NCBI RefSeq assembly: GCF_046630445.1
Contig: NC_092339.1
Coordinates: forward strand, 53,367,501-53,431,500
Length of the DNA stretch: 64,000 bases
Direction: 5' to 3'
Source of the DNA: Rutidosis leptorrhynchoides
Taxonomy: Eukaryota; Streptophyta; Magnoliopsida; Asterales; Asteraceae
This document shows, in pieces, positions 12,531 to 24,700 of this stretch (position 1 is the first letter of the stretch; every line of letters begins with the position of its first letter). The position numbers and the translations under genes were made by a program. The notes beneath the pieces were generated by a model. It saw only the letters and a list, made by a program, of their open reading frames with translations, made no database searches and was not told where the DNA came from.

Positions 12531-13412
12531 CTATTTATTATTCTGTCTGGACCAATTAGGGTTCTGATGATTCCAATTTTGGGACTGACCGCCATTCCAG
12601 TTGCTCCTCCCTCGTCCTCGACCACCAAATCGTCCTCCTTTGCCACTGTTACGTCCACCACGACTTCGATAATTACTGGAATTGGTGTGGCGAAAGGAGT
12701 TATTATCGGTTCTAGTGGGTCGTTGTTGAGGTTCTTTGGTGTCAGAAGTGGCGAAGAGTGCAGGTGAACCAGATGAATTGGTGAGAGCTGCTTGTCGTTG
12801 TTTCATGGTTTCCTCGAGTATGAGTTTGGATCAAGCATCATAAAAGGTAGGTAATTTTTCAGATTGATTGATGTGCGTAGCAAGGGTGCTGTAATTTTCG
12901 TTCAAGCCAGCAACTAGTTGAAGAACAAGACGATGAGGTTCAACTTTTGAATCAACGTCAGCAAGCTGATTTGCTAGAGATTTAAGCTCTTGACAATAAG
13001 CTAATACATTCGGGAAATTATCAAGCTTACAGTTGGTAAATTTATTTTCAAGAGCCAAAGCACGAGTATGCTTATTGTCGTGAAACATATTTTTGATACG
13101 ATTCCAGGCTTTCTTTGATGTCAAACCAGATTCCATCATGGTAGAAAGAAGTTCTTTGGAGAGTGTACCGTACATCCATTGTAATACGATAGCATCATGA
13201 CGGTCCCAAACTTCCTGTGTGATTTCGGGTGCTTTAGAAGAGGTGGCTGGAATAGTGTCGGAGGTAAGATGATCAAGCACATCATGTGCTTTACAGTGGA
13301 TTCGAAACAATTCGCTCCAGGTATTGTACTCACTCGTATTTAATTCCAATTTGATAGGAACCGAATATAAAATATGATTGACAGGTTGTAGTTTTGTAAG
13401 ATCAGAAGACAT
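12531..13412 (-). pseudogene. gag: Gag of minus-strand copia element
   Basis: UBN2-type copia Gag. The first ATG in frame is at 13412 (MSSDLTKLQP). Near the N-terminus is YNTWSELFRIHCKAHDVLDHL, then the helical capsid region with the ALALENKF and YCQELKSLANQLADV stretches. A TGA at 12831-12833 interrupts the frame at YDA|SKLILEE, where an Arg CGA codon would be expected. The frame resumes to a Gly/Arg/Asn-rich tail (RGGRNSGKGGRFGGRGRGR) instead of a clear CCHC knuckle. It is then out of frame with pol. Confidence 0.83.
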
Positions 13413-13497
13413 GATGAACAAAAGAAGGGGGTGAAAGAATTCATTGACTGATTAAGAAGATTGCAGGATGTTGTGAGGGAATGAAGGATCGCCCTTA

Positions 13498-13508
13498 GGC
13501 TGATACCA
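13498..13508 (-). promoter_or_regulatory. Primer binding site (tRNA-iMet type) of copia element
   Basis: On the minus strand this reads TGGTATCAGCC, matching the first nine bases of the iMet primer site TGGTATCAGAGC. It lies about 90 bp upstream of gag. Confidence 0.75.
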
Positions 13509-13625
13509 TATAAGAAGGTAAAATTATGCATGCCATTCTCATTAATCGACATCCCTATATATACAAGGTATTGTGCTTATCACTTCCTACATATATGGAA
13601 GTTGATTCATATTCAAACTAAAACA
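13509..13625 (-). repeat. Probable short 5' LTR of copia element (ends uncertain)
   Basis: On the minus strand the segment upstream of the primer site contains a TATA-like run (GTATATATAGGG, near 13555) and could begin TGTTTTAG at 13625. No second copy is in the window to confirm it, and the end next to the primer site lacks a clean CA. Confidence 0.4.
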
Positions 13626-13862
13626 ATATCTTCTAAATAAATACAATATCTTCTAAATAAATACAATGAGGGCCGGAGACAATAAACGCAACTGTAACTT
13701 TGTCATTTAAAAAATATGAGTAGTATAAAAGAACGTCACTTTTTCTAGCGACTTGCTAGAAGGATTCTTTCATATAACCTGCAGTTCAAAAGAACAAGCT
13801 AACGAAAACAAAATAAGAAAACTGAAAACCTAGGCACCAAAATTAATATACGCACTTATGTG
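13626..13862. other. Short unclassified flank
   Basis: A 20-bp unit (AATATCTTCTAAATAAATAC) is repeated in tandem at about 13626-13667. I see nothing else here. It separates the copia element from the Athila target duplication. Confidence 0.5.
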
Positions 13863-13867
13863 CATAT
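13863..13867. repeat. Target site duplication of Athila, left copy (CATAT)
   Basis: CATAT directly precedes the TGATGTC end of the left LTR. The same five bases follow the right LTR at 44032-44036. Confidence 0.93.
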
Positions 13868-15241
13868 TGATGTCAAAGCTAAGGAGTATAAAATACTATT
13901 AAATTTTACAAGGAAATACTATTAAATACGATACAATTTTACACAAGATATTTATTTATTTAGAGAATGGATATACTTAAACCTTGCTACAACACTTATA
14001 GGCAGTGTACCTAATCGTACAGTAGTGTAGTTTTTAGTAAGTCCGGTTCGTTCCACAGGGAAAATCTTTTAATCAAAGCTTAACGCTATATTAGTTTAAT
14101 TTATAAAAATACAAATATATATATAAGTAATATTATTATTATAAAGGGGGGTTTTTACCGTTTAATGACCGGTTTGTCGATTTTAAAACTTTAGTTGCAG
14201 TTAAAACAAAATGTAAAAATATTAAATAAATAAAAGACTTAATTTAAAGCGTAAAGTAAATAACGATAATGAAATTGCGAATAATAAAAGTGCGATAAAA
14301 TAAACTTGCGATAATTAAAAAGTACGATAATTAAAAGTGCAATTAAATACAATAATAATAAATAAAAATGCGATAATTAGAAGTGCAATTAAATATAAAA
14401 TAAAGGAAATAAAATATGAAATAAAAGAATTATGCTTATTTAAACTTCCGTAATCATGATGTTTGACGTGTTGATTTTAGTTTTATGCCCATGGGTTAAT
14501 TGTCCTTTGTCCTGGATTATTTAATATGTCCGTCTGGTTTTTGTCCATAACAGTCCATCAGTCATAAATATAAAGTGCGAGTGTCCTCGTCAAATTATCC
14601 TTATACCCGAAGTTTAAATATTCTAACTAATTGGGGACTTAAACTGTAACAAGATTTTAATACTTTGTTTAATAATTACACCAGGATGTCGACTGAGTGT
14701 AACCCAAGGTTTTAATACTTTGTTATCAATTATGCCAAGTGTCCTTGTACATAATTTCACCCCTGTTTTAATAATTCTAGTGACTATTAATTCATTCCCG
14801 TGTCCGGTTAAATGAACGATTATTCGTACATATAAATAACCCGCCCATCGTGTCCGATCGAGTGTATATAGTTATTTATAGGGACGTCCAATTGTAAATC
14901 TTTATATTAAAATTAACAAATTATCATTTAGTTAAACAAATATAAAGCCCATTAATAGCCCATAGTCTAATTTCCACAAGTGTCGTTCTTTTGTCCAAAC
15001 CCCAATTATGGTACAAAGCCCAATTACCCAATTTTAATAATTAGCCCAACATCATGATTACTTCGGATTAAATAAGCATAATAATAACTTAGCTACGAGA
15101 CATTAAATTAAAAATGTTGAACATAACTTACAATGATTAAAAATAGCGTAGCGTTACACGGACATAATTTCGACTTACACCCTTACAACATTCGCTAACA
15201 TACCCTTATTATTAGGATTTAAAATTAAAATTAAAATTAGA

Positions 15242-15336
<95 letters not shown>

Positions 15337-15925
15337 ATTGAGAGAGAGATAGATTAATGATATTTTGATCGATCAAACTGCGTTTGCTTTTATAGGCAGT
15401 TTCATTTTTTAGGGCTCCGCGAGTCGCGGCCCTCTCGTTCCTCAAACTCCACGAGTCGCGGAGATATCAAATCCAGCTCACAAAGCCTTGGCTCCTAGCT
15501 TGCCGACGGATATATATATAATATATAAATAATTATAAGAATTATTTAAATATTATATTTTATTTATGTGCATAGTTGACTTGTAATTTTTAGTCCGTTG
15601 CGTCGAGCGTTGAGAGTTGACTTATATCCCGGTTCCGGATTTTCGAACGTCCTTGCGTACTATTTTATATCTTGTACTTTGCGTTTTGAATCTTGTACTC
15701 TTGTAATTTCGAGACGTTTCTTATCAATAATTGGAACCTCTTTGATTGTATTTTGTACTTTTGAGCTTTTTGGTCGTTTGCGTCTTCAATTCGTCGAATC
15801 TGTCTTTTGTCTTCACCTTTTATTATTTAAACGAATATCACTTTTAAATAGAACAATTGCAACTAAAAGCTTGTCTTTCTTGAGGAATAATGCTATGAAA
15901 TATATGTTCGTTTTTAGCATTATCA
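13868..15925 (-). repeat. Athila 3' LTR (left copy, 2058 bp)
   Basis: Plus-strand ends are TGATGTCAAAGC and AGCATTATCA, giving TG/CA ends on both strands. It aligns along its whole length with 42015-44031. Differences by eye are scattered substitutions, a 14-16-bp duplication present only in the right copy near 42258, and a much longer TA tract here. GC-rich palindromes sit at 15413-15431 and 15447-15463. Confidence 0.95.
15249..15329. repeat. (TA)n microsatellite, about 81 bp
   Basis: Uninterrupted TA run inside the left Athila LTR. The equivalent run in the right LTR (43410-43428) is about 18 bp, so the tract changed length after insertion. Confidence 0.95.
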
Positions 15926-15940
15926 AATATTCCCACACTT
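15926..15940 (-). promoter_or_regulatory. Polypurine tract of Athila
   Basis: On the minus strand AAGTGTGGGAATATT directly precedes the LTR start TGATAATG. Shorter copies of AAGTGTGGG recur elsewhere in the element. Confidence 0.75.
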
Positions 15941-18001
15941 GAGCGTTGCTTGTCCTCAAGCAATATAGTCTTGAAATACTAGAATCACTTCTTTATTCTT
16001 CACACTTTGTACATCAGTGATTTCTATACGGCGGTATAAACAATGGTAGTAACGATATGGTTTACAGTCTCACATGACTATAAAAATTTAGATCCATTAA
16101 GGAAATTGGATCTTTATGAAAACATTTAATCTTTTGAAAATTAAATCTAGTTTTTACCCTAGATAAGTTTTCCGGAATAACCCTTCACCGGTGTTTGTAA
16201 ATTCTTTTTGTGGGTTTGGTGGGTTTCAGATTTGAAAATTTTAGCTTAAAACTTGTGGTTTTGTGTCACCCACTTGCTAACCTTGTATTAGGAAAGCAAC
16301 ACGTCCAGTATACTTGCTCCGTATATTACCTTTTGGTAAACTACCGTCCGGTTGTAAAGGAAAGCGTTGAACAAGTAACTGTTAAGGCAATGTCCCCTGA
16401 CATGCTTTTAATTATGGTCTATAACGTGTCGGACGCAATTACTATCCTTGGTAGGAGCAATAGTAAAGCTCACCCTTATGATTTTTCGGTCTGGCACAAG
16501 GTCCTGTCTTTGACCATGCTATGCAACCACCGTTCTTACGGTTGACACCCGATTTGGTTCAGGTGACCTAATAAATTCCAGGTGAATTCCTAGGATTTTA
16601 CGTTCAATGGTAATGAACGCATTGAAAATGGGTTTTCAGAAAACAAATTGGTTTGTAACTTTGATCAAAATATTTTCTCGTTCAAGCTCGAGTTTAGATA
16701 TCATTGAATTCCATGAGTTTGTAATTCTCAATCTTTAAGGTCAATCTCTAGGATTGAGTAATATCAGTCTTAAAAGCTGATTTTTAATCTTTAAGGAGAT
16801 TATCCTTTCTGGGGATCTGATTCATTAGTCTTATCCAGCTAATTTGCACGGTGCCCCCCCCATTTTACGAGATAAATCCTTCTCATGGTTAGGATAAATC
16901 TGACCACTTGGCGACCCTGTTTTATGCTGAGGTCCGTGGATTTCCTGCTGATTTTAGTGATGATTTTTCTAGATTTTTCGTCAACCTACAGCTGGTCTGG
17001 ACGACAACTTCCTGACCTAAATCAAGAAGCGCGTTTCTTTTTCGAAAGACTTTTCTTCCTTTTAATGATGGAATTGATTCATCGTGTAGATCCATCTCTT
17101 CTTTTCTTTCATCGTGTAAAACAGTTTAGTTTAGTCCAAAGCAAAAGTATTTTCAGTTATTTGTTACAGAAATATGTGACATATGTTTAAAATATCTTGG
17201 TAAATTTTCCCACACTTGGCTTTTATTTTCCTTTTTATTGTCCTCTATTCCATTTTAAATGAATTTTAACATTTTAGTTTGTTTCTCAATTTATGTCCTT
17301 TCCGAGGTAACAATAATTTCGGTGTTAAAACCTAGTTTTATCGTTCATAAATATGTATAAACATGATTTTGAGTTCATTTATTTGAAAATTTTGAAAAAT
17401 TTTACTAGAATTGGGTAGTCAGTATATAAGACTAGGGCTGTTCTTTATTATCAGAGAGCACTAGATTCTAATACAACTACTACTTTACTAGTATTTCTAA
17501 TGGTAACCAAGTGTATAAAGTGAAAATTTTAAAATCCGAAAGAATTTAACCCCTTCCCACACTTAAGATCTTGCAATGCCCTCATTTGCAAGAAATCAGT
17601 AACAATTTAAATTATTGAGGGTGATTTGTGTGAAAATGATTAAATTTTACCAAAGTTTCCAAACATATTGGCGTTTGTTTGCTGAATGATAAATGGTGCA
17701 TATCATTTGTTCATTCCATCTTGTTGTTATATCACATTTATTTTGCATCTTGTCGTCAAAATTAGTTGCTTTTGCTGAACTTAATGCCAGTCTTTGAAAA
17801 TGCGTTGTTTTACCCTGTTGTGTACATAAGATAAACTGCAAACATATATACATATTTTTAAAGTTTGGTATATTACCCCACATTCAAACGTTATTAAAAT
17901 CTAAAAATAAAAATTTGTAAATTATAAAAACTAATACAATTCCAACATAAGTATTAAATGTATCAACATTAAAAATTATAAAATAAATAAAACTAAGTAG
18001 A
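15941..18001 (-). other. Athila 3' non-coding region
   Basis: There are 2.06 kb between the env-like stop and the polypurine tract, with no supportable gene. Copies or near-copies of the purine motif (minus strand AAGTGTGGG) are at 17209-17217 and 17556-17564, with a weaker one near 17876. Open frames here on the plus strand (16210-16545, 16885-17190) have no known motif. Confidence 0.65.
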
Positions 18002-19348
18002 CTAGGGATGATACTGATACCAGTAGGGGTTCCATGCATAACCATATGTGTTATAAAATGCTTCGGCTGGGTTATACGTAGGATACGGTGGTTGGATCTC
18101 TATAGACCAGGGAGGAAATACGGGCGATGGAGTAGGAATATAGTTTCTACCTACATGTTGGCAATGAGCTATGATTTGGTTTTGACGAACTTGCCAATCT
18201 TCAAATGCTCGATGTCTAGCATTTTCATACTCTTGTGAAGCTATAAACCTTTGCATTTCTGTCATTTCATTTTCTCCTCCCACATTACCTGGCTGTTGGT
18301 TTCTCTCAACCTGTGGATATCTACCATGGTATTGTACTGCGGCGTTATTTCGCCTCTTCAAAACCTTCGCACCATGGTATACATTTAAACCTATTGTATC
18401 GCGGGGTTCTGGTTCTTCGACTAATAATCCCCCCCGACTTATATCCACACCGAGATATTCAGCAATCAAAGTAATAAATATACCACCTCCTATTATGCTA
18501 TGTGGTCTCATCCCCCTAACCATAGCTGATAAATAATAACCCACACAATAAGGTATACTTACAGCGCTTTATGGGTCTCGAATACACATGTGGTAAAACA
18601 AATCCTGTTCATTTACCTTTTCCTTGTTCTTACCTCATTGTGTAATCGAATTGGCTAAAAACCTATGAATTACTCTTAACTCTGCTCTATCTATATCCAA
18701 ATAAGAGTAATTTCTCCCTTTAAATTGGTGATGGCTAGTCATTTGACTCCATACACCATGCGTATCAAAATTTTCGTCTATCTTTCTACCATTTAGTATC
18801 AACCCTCTACAATCGGCAGATGCTAACTCCTCAGGCGTATATATACGTAAAGCCTGAGCCATGTCTAGTAAAGACATATGACGCATCGAACCTCCTAACA
18901 AAAATCTAATAAAAGATCGATCGGTTAGACTAACTACCTGATCATTTATCTCTATACTACACAATAATTCTTCACACCATACTTTATATACAGGTCTACG
19001 CATGTTGAATAAACGTACCCAATCGTTAAAAGTAGAATTACCATACCTCTGTGTAAGTAATTCCCTAATTGGCCCGGCTAATTCTACAGCTTCTAACGGT
19101 GCCCATTCTATTACCCTAAGTACTTCAACAGTTTTAGAATGAAGAGTATGCAAACTCCTTTGGTATTTTGGATAATCTATCCAACGTCTGTCAAATCTCA
19201 GGTTCAGGTGCAAATCTTCCAAGTGCATATCTGAAAATGTCATAACTGGATGAGGTATATCTTGTTTATAATTGCTATCAACATCCTGTTGTTCCGCATT
19301 CTCAGGAGGAGCATTGCGAGCTTGGGATGAAGATTCACCCCTTTCAGT
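18002..19348 (-). pseudogene. Athila env-like (third) ORF, main exon, two stops
   Basis: Corresponds in position and general character to the env-like ORF downstream of pol in Athila elements; the family's role is unproven. About 450 codons: an N-terminal Ser/Gln/Glu-rich segment, then a conserved-looking block (FDRRWIDYP, WAPLEAVELAGPIRELL, DRSFIRFLLGG, HRFLANSITQ), then Gln/Asn-rich and a Tyr/Pro-rich tail. I see no strong membrane segment. In-frame stops are TGA at 18635-18637 and TAA at 18569-18571. There is no in-frame ATG near the start; instead the frame opens right after a 3' splice-like sequence (TGTTTTGCAG, ending 19349) with a CTAAT branch-like word about 45 nt upstream. A short 5' exon with an ATG in the matching frame lies at 21142-21183. 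Confidence 0.72.
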
Positions 19349-21141
19349 CTGCAAAACACATCAAACACAATTTTTGTGCATCCAAATATGCATTAGTGTC
19401 AGCAAAATCATCAATCAAAATAATTACAATGACATGTTCAATTTATATCAAACTTAAGCTCATTTTCATATTTTTATCAAATCTACTCTTTTTCAAATAA
19501 GCATATACGAAATGTTCGCCAAGTTCATAAGCATTCAACTCAAATAACATGTCAAAATAATCATTACTAGCATTTAAACAAGTTTCAAATGGCATTATTT
19601 CTCAAAATTCAAGTTCATGAATTTTAGACTTGAAAAAGTCCACTTTAATTCTCAAAATCATGTTTAGGCTCAAAGTTTGGATCATTTAACTACCTAAACA
19701 TGTTACACTACTTAATTTAGCAATAATTCATGACAAAAATCGACCATAATCTGTTTATATCAAAAAGTCCCAAATTGCTCAAGAACGCAAACCCTAGATT
19801 ACCCAAAATTTGAAGTTTAAGGCTTCTAATCATGTTAAATAGCATCAATCTAGGTTATACAAGCATAATACATAAACAATTTAAGCATAATTACACTAAA
19901 AAGCATCAAAATCGAATTGGGTATAAAATTGCTCAAGAACACTAATTTTCAGATTAAATGGTGTTTAGATGTAGAAATTTACCGTTTTTCTTGAGTAATT
20001 CCTTGATAGCATCCTTCTCAACATGATTTTAGTAAAAAATGTGATGAAAAATGGTGAAAAATTGTGAATTTCGGAGGTTTTTGTGTGTGTTTTTCGTGTG
20101 TATTTTCGCAGTAATTTTGGGTTGGGTGTGTTGACTGATCTGTTCTGGCCGTTTTATTTTTTTCTGGATTTTGGTCTCTCCGCGAGTCGCGGCGTTTTTT
20201 TTTTTTTTTTTTTTTAATAAGCCTTAACTTATAAAACAAATATAAAATAAATTTAAAATTTTGTTTTCCTTTGTTTTAGGATGAGGTCGTTTCGGATCGA
20301 TGTCCTAGTCCGTCCCTCGACAAAATTTTAAAATTTGTCTTTTTCAAGCGATTGTTTTAAAAGCTTAGATTTTTGGGTTTTTTTTTTTAATATGTTTTTG
20401 GCATACTTTAATTCAATAAGATTAAAAATAATGATAATAAAAGTTCTCGTCCCTCCCTCGGGTAAAGCAATTTCGGTTCAAAGACCTAGTCTTCAACTTA
20501 CGACGAATTTTAAAAATCATATTTTTAACTTAGCGACATAAAGTAAATTTTTGTTTTTAAATTCACACAACTTAAATTTAAAAATGCATAAAATTAAAAA
20601 TTTACACCAAACTTAATTAAAAATGCATAATATTAAAAATTCACACCAAACTTATATTATATTTTTATTTTTATACATACAAACTTATATTAAAAATATT
20701 AATTTTTCAAATATTGACAAACTTAAATATATTGATTTTACAGAGTTCACAATATTAATTTAAGATTTATATATTAATTTTAAAAACATGGTAAAAATAA
20801 AATTAAAAATCTTTTTGGTCTTTTATCCCACTTTAATCAACCAAATATTATCAAAAATATGCGCCCCTCTTTTCGGTAAAGTAATTTCGGTTCCATGACC
20901 TAATTTAACTCATGACGAATTTTTGAAATATTTTGGGTTGATTGATTAAAGATATTTATACCTTAAAAATAAACGTTAAATTTCGCAGTGATGTAATAAA
21001 TTTTTGAATGATATCAATAATTTCGGTCGCCAAACCTAATTTTATTCAATACCAATTTAATACTTTATAGCGAACAAATTAGCGTTTATTATCAAAAGGT
21101 TAAAAATAAAAAATTAAAAAATAAAAACTGTACAGACTTAC
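19349..21141 (-). other. Candidate intron before the env-like ORF
   Basis: On the minus strand, CACAG|GTAAGT at 21142/21141 is a near-perfect plant donor, and TGTTTTGCAG ending at 19349 is a good acceptor, giving a 1793-nt GT-AG intron. The segment has no gene. It holds a 20-base T run near 20196 and one GC palindrome near 20177-20193. A subgenomic spliced env-like RNA is known for some Athila-related plant elements (for example barley Bagy-2), so splicing here is plausible but unproven. Confidence 0.55.
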
Positions 21142-21157
21142 CTGTGAGATAGTATTC

Positions 21158-21574
21158 TTAGTTATATGATCTATCCCATTCATAAGATAGTCGGTTTAAT
21201 TGGTTTTTCATGGCTACATAGGCGTAACCTCGAGCATTCAGTGTTTTTTCTTCTAAACATATGAACGGTTCGTCTCTGCAGAAAGTAACAAATTCGGTGT
21301 TTGAATAGGTTTGATTATTTGAACATTTACCTCCACGTGACCATTTTTCGCATTTGTGACATCTTTCAAGGTGTCGTGCTCTTCTTTTCGCTGCGGATTT
21401 TGATTTTCCTTTACCAAATTGTAACTTATTATCTTCGCATCTGGATTCTTTTCTTACTCTGTCCAATCTTTCTCTGATTACTGATACTATTTCACTCGGA
21501 AGTGTGTCATTATTACGTTTAGTGATCAAAGCGTGTAGCATTAGACCATGGTTTAGTTCGCAGGAATTCTTCAT
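21158..21574 (-). CDS. Small basic Cys-containing ORF between Athila pol and env-like ORF
   Basis: 138 codons, ATG at 21572-21574, no stops inside. I do not recognise a family. The middle is strongly basic (KGKSKSAAKRRARHLERC) and leads into a possible metal-binding cluster, CHKCEKWSRGGKC (C-x2-C-x8-C), with further Cys residues at FCRDEPFICLEE. It starts 171 bp after the pol stop. A 3' splice-like sequence (pyrimidine-rich, TTTTTTTAG ending at 21586) lies just upstream, and a strong GTAAGT donor lies 17 nt after its stop, so it resembles an internal exon of a spliced transcript. It could encode a nucleic-acid-binding accessory protein or be a chance frame in an exon. Confidence 0.5.
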   Translation of the reverse strand: MKNSCELNHGLMLHALITKRNNDTLPSEIVSVIRERLDRVRKESRCEDNKLQFGKGKSKSAAKRRARHLERCHKCEKWSRGGKCSNNQTYSNTEFVTFCRDEPFICLEEKTLNARGYAYVAMKNQLNRLSYEWDRSYN

Positions 21575-21745
21575 TTCGTAAAAACCTAAAAAAATAAAAA
21601 TTCAGAATGGGGGGAGAAGACTAGTTCTTTAGGGTCTGCTAGGGAAAGACCATTCGGGTTCCATTTTCGAGAACTACACGAAAACAGACAATCTAACTCT
21701 AACAGAAATACATATTATCCTTTAAAGACTTGATTCTCCCCACAC

Positions 21746-24700
21746 TTAGTTAGCTGTGGTATCGAAATTGTGATTAACTTCATTGTCAACTTCCATTGGA
21801 CTATCTATGTACTGTTTAACTCTGTGACCATTAACCTTAAATTCAATCTCATTTGAATTTATTAATTCTATCGTTCCATATGGGAAAACTCTTTTGACTA
21901 TGAATGGTCCAGACCATCTTGATTTCAATTTTCCAGGAAATAGCTTGAATCGTGAATTGAAAAGAAGAACTATGTCTCCTTCTTTAAATTCTTTTAAACT
22001 TCTGATTCTTTTATCATGCCATTTCTTCGTTCTTTCCTTATAGATTAACGAATTTTTGTATGCTTCATGTCTTAATTCTTCTAATTCGTTTAGTTGACTT
22101 AACCGTAGACGTCCAGCTTCATGTAAATCTAGATTACATGTCTTCAAAGCCCAAAATGCTTTGTGTTCAATTTCTACTGGAAGATGACATGCTTTTCCGT
22201 AGACGAGTTTAAAAGGTGTGGTTCCAATTGGAGTTTTGTAGGCTGTTCTAAAAGCCCAGAGTGCATCCTCCAATTTAATGGACCATTCCTTCGGATTTGA
22301 TCCTACGGTTTTCTCTAGAATACGTTTTAAAGCTCGGTTGGTATTTTCAACTTGTCCACTTGTTTGTGGATGATATGCGGTGGAGATTTTATGAGTTACT
22401 CCATATCTTTTGAGAACTTTCTCAAGTTGATTATTACAAAAATGAGTTCCCCGATCACTTATTAAAGCTTTCGGTGTTCCAAACCTTGCAAAAAGACGTT
22501 TTAAAAAGTTGACTACAACTCGTGCATTGTTAGTTGGGAGAGCTTGTGCTTCCGCCCATTTAGATACATAATCAATGGCTACGAGAATATAGAGATTATT
22601 ATGAGATTTTGGAAATGGACCCATAAAGTCAATACACCAAATGTCAAATACTTCGCATACTTGAATGACATTTTGTGGCATTTCATCACGTTGACTTATT
22701 TTTCCGGCCCTTTGACAAGCATCACAGGATTTGCAAAGAAGGTGTGCGTCTTTGTAAATTGTAGGCCAATAGAATCCAACATCATAAACTTTTCTTGCTG
22801 TTAGTTGAGGCCCATAATGCCCTCCTGTTGGTCCTGTGTGACAATGGTTTAATATTTTACTAGCTTCATCTCCGAATACACATCGGCGTATTATTCCATC
22901 TGGACAACTTTTAAATAGATGTGGATCTTCCCAGAAATAGTGTTTTATATCACTGAAGAATTTCTTTCGTTTTTGGTACGATAATCCTTTTTCAAGGAAT
23001 CCACATACTAAATAGTTTGCATAGTCTGCAAACCATGGAATTTCATTATAATCTATCTTCAATAGATATTCATCAGGAAAGTTGTCTTGTATGGCCGATT
23101 CATTTAGAACTTCTAATTCGGGATTTTCAAGACGAGAAAGATGACCAGCGGCGAGATTTTCTGCTCCTCTTTTATCTCGGATTTCAATATCAAACTCTTG
23201 TAAGAGTAAGATCCAACGGATTAATCTTGGTTTGGCATCTTGTTTCGAAAATAGGTATCTAAGAGCAGAATGGTCGGTATAGACCACCGTTTTTGCTAGA
23301 ACGAGATATGAACGAAATTTGTCAAAAGCAAAGACAATAGCAAGGAGTTCTTTTTCAGTAGTTGTATAGTTCGTGTGTGCTCCTTGTAACGTCTTACTAG
23401 CATAATATATAGGTTGAAATCGTTTTTCAATCCTTTGTCCTAAAACGGCTCCCATTGCAAAATCACTTGCATCACACATTAGTTCAAACGGTAGATTCCA
23501 ATTTGGTGTTATCATGATCGGCGCATTAGTGAGTTTCTCTTTAAGAATATTAAAAGATTTGATACATTCATCTGAAAAGATGAATGGAGCATCCTTTTCT
23601 AGGAGTTTATTCATAGGAGTGGCAATTTTAGAAAAGTCTTTTATGAAACGTCGGTAAAAACCGGCATGCCCTAGAAAACTCCTAACTCCTCTAACATTGG
23701 TGGGATGTGGAAGTTTAGCAATTACATCTACTTTAGCTCTATCCACTTCAATTCCTTCTTTTGAAATTTTATGTCCAAGAACGATGCCTTCTTTAACCAT
23801 GAAATGGCATTTCTCCCAATTAAGTACTAGATTTGATTGTTCGCATCTAATCAGCATTCGTTCAAGATTAGCTAGACATGATTCAAATGTATCACCGAAG
23901 ACTGAAAAGTCATCCATGAAAACTTCCATGCATTCTTCTATCATGTCGTGAAAAATCGCCATCATACACCTTTGAAAGGTTGCAGGGGCGTTGCAAAGTC
24001 CAAATGGCATGCGTTTGTAAGCAAAAGTACCATAAGGGCACGTGAACGTGGTTTTCTCTTGATCTTCGGGTGCTATTGGAATTTGAAAATATCCAGAAAA
24101 TCCATCAAGAGAACAATAGTAACTATTTCCGGCTAGCCTTTCCAACATTTGATCAATGAAAGGTAAGGAAAAGTGATCTTTTCTGGTGGCGTCATTTAAT
24201 TTTCTATAATCAATACATACACGCCATCCTGTTACAGTCCTAGTAGGAATAAGCTCATTTTTTTCATTTGTAATGACAGTCATGCCACCCTTCTTAGGCA
24301 CGCATTGAACTGGGCTTACCCATGGGCTATCAGAGATTGGATAAATTAAACCTGCATCTAGCAGTTTAATAATTTATTTTTTAACTACATCTTGCATATT
24401 CGGATTTAGTCTTCGTTGGCGTTGCACATACGTTTTATGACCTTCTTCCATAAGGATTTTATGTGTGCAATACTAAGGACTTATTCCTTTAATATCATGA
24501 ATCTTCCATGCAATGGCTGGTTTATGAGCTTTCAACACAGAAATGAGTTGTGATTTCTCATTTTCAGTAAGAGAAGACGATATTATTACAGGTAATTCAG
24601 ATTTACCATGTAAATAAGCGTATTCCAAATGGTTTGGAAGTGGCTTTAACTCTAATGTCGGTGGTTCTTCTATCAATGATTTATATCGATATCTGTCTTC

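Larger units (their letters stand above)
9497..13625 (-). mobile_element. Ty1/copia retrotransposon, 5' portion, host of the SIRE insertion
   Basis: Reading leftward: a probable short 5' LTR, primer site at 13498-13508, gag, protease, integrase, RT and part of RNase H, then a sharp cut at 9497 where the SIRE LTR begins. The missing RNase H end and 3' LTR should lie left of the window, beyond the SIRE 5' LTR. The Gag is the copia-like N-terminal/UBN2 type with a Gly/Arg-rich tail, which resembles the Ale/Ivana-like copia groups; the exact lineage is uncertain. Confidence 0.82.

Noticed and set aside
15598-15942. 114-codon plus-strand ORF, repeated at 43704-44045
   Set aside because: Its recurrence reflects the two Athila LTR copies; it has no known motif and lies antisense to the element.
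16210-17190. Two plus-strand ORFs of about 100-110 codons in the Athila tail
   Set aside because: Antisense to the element, no motif, and no promoter evidence.
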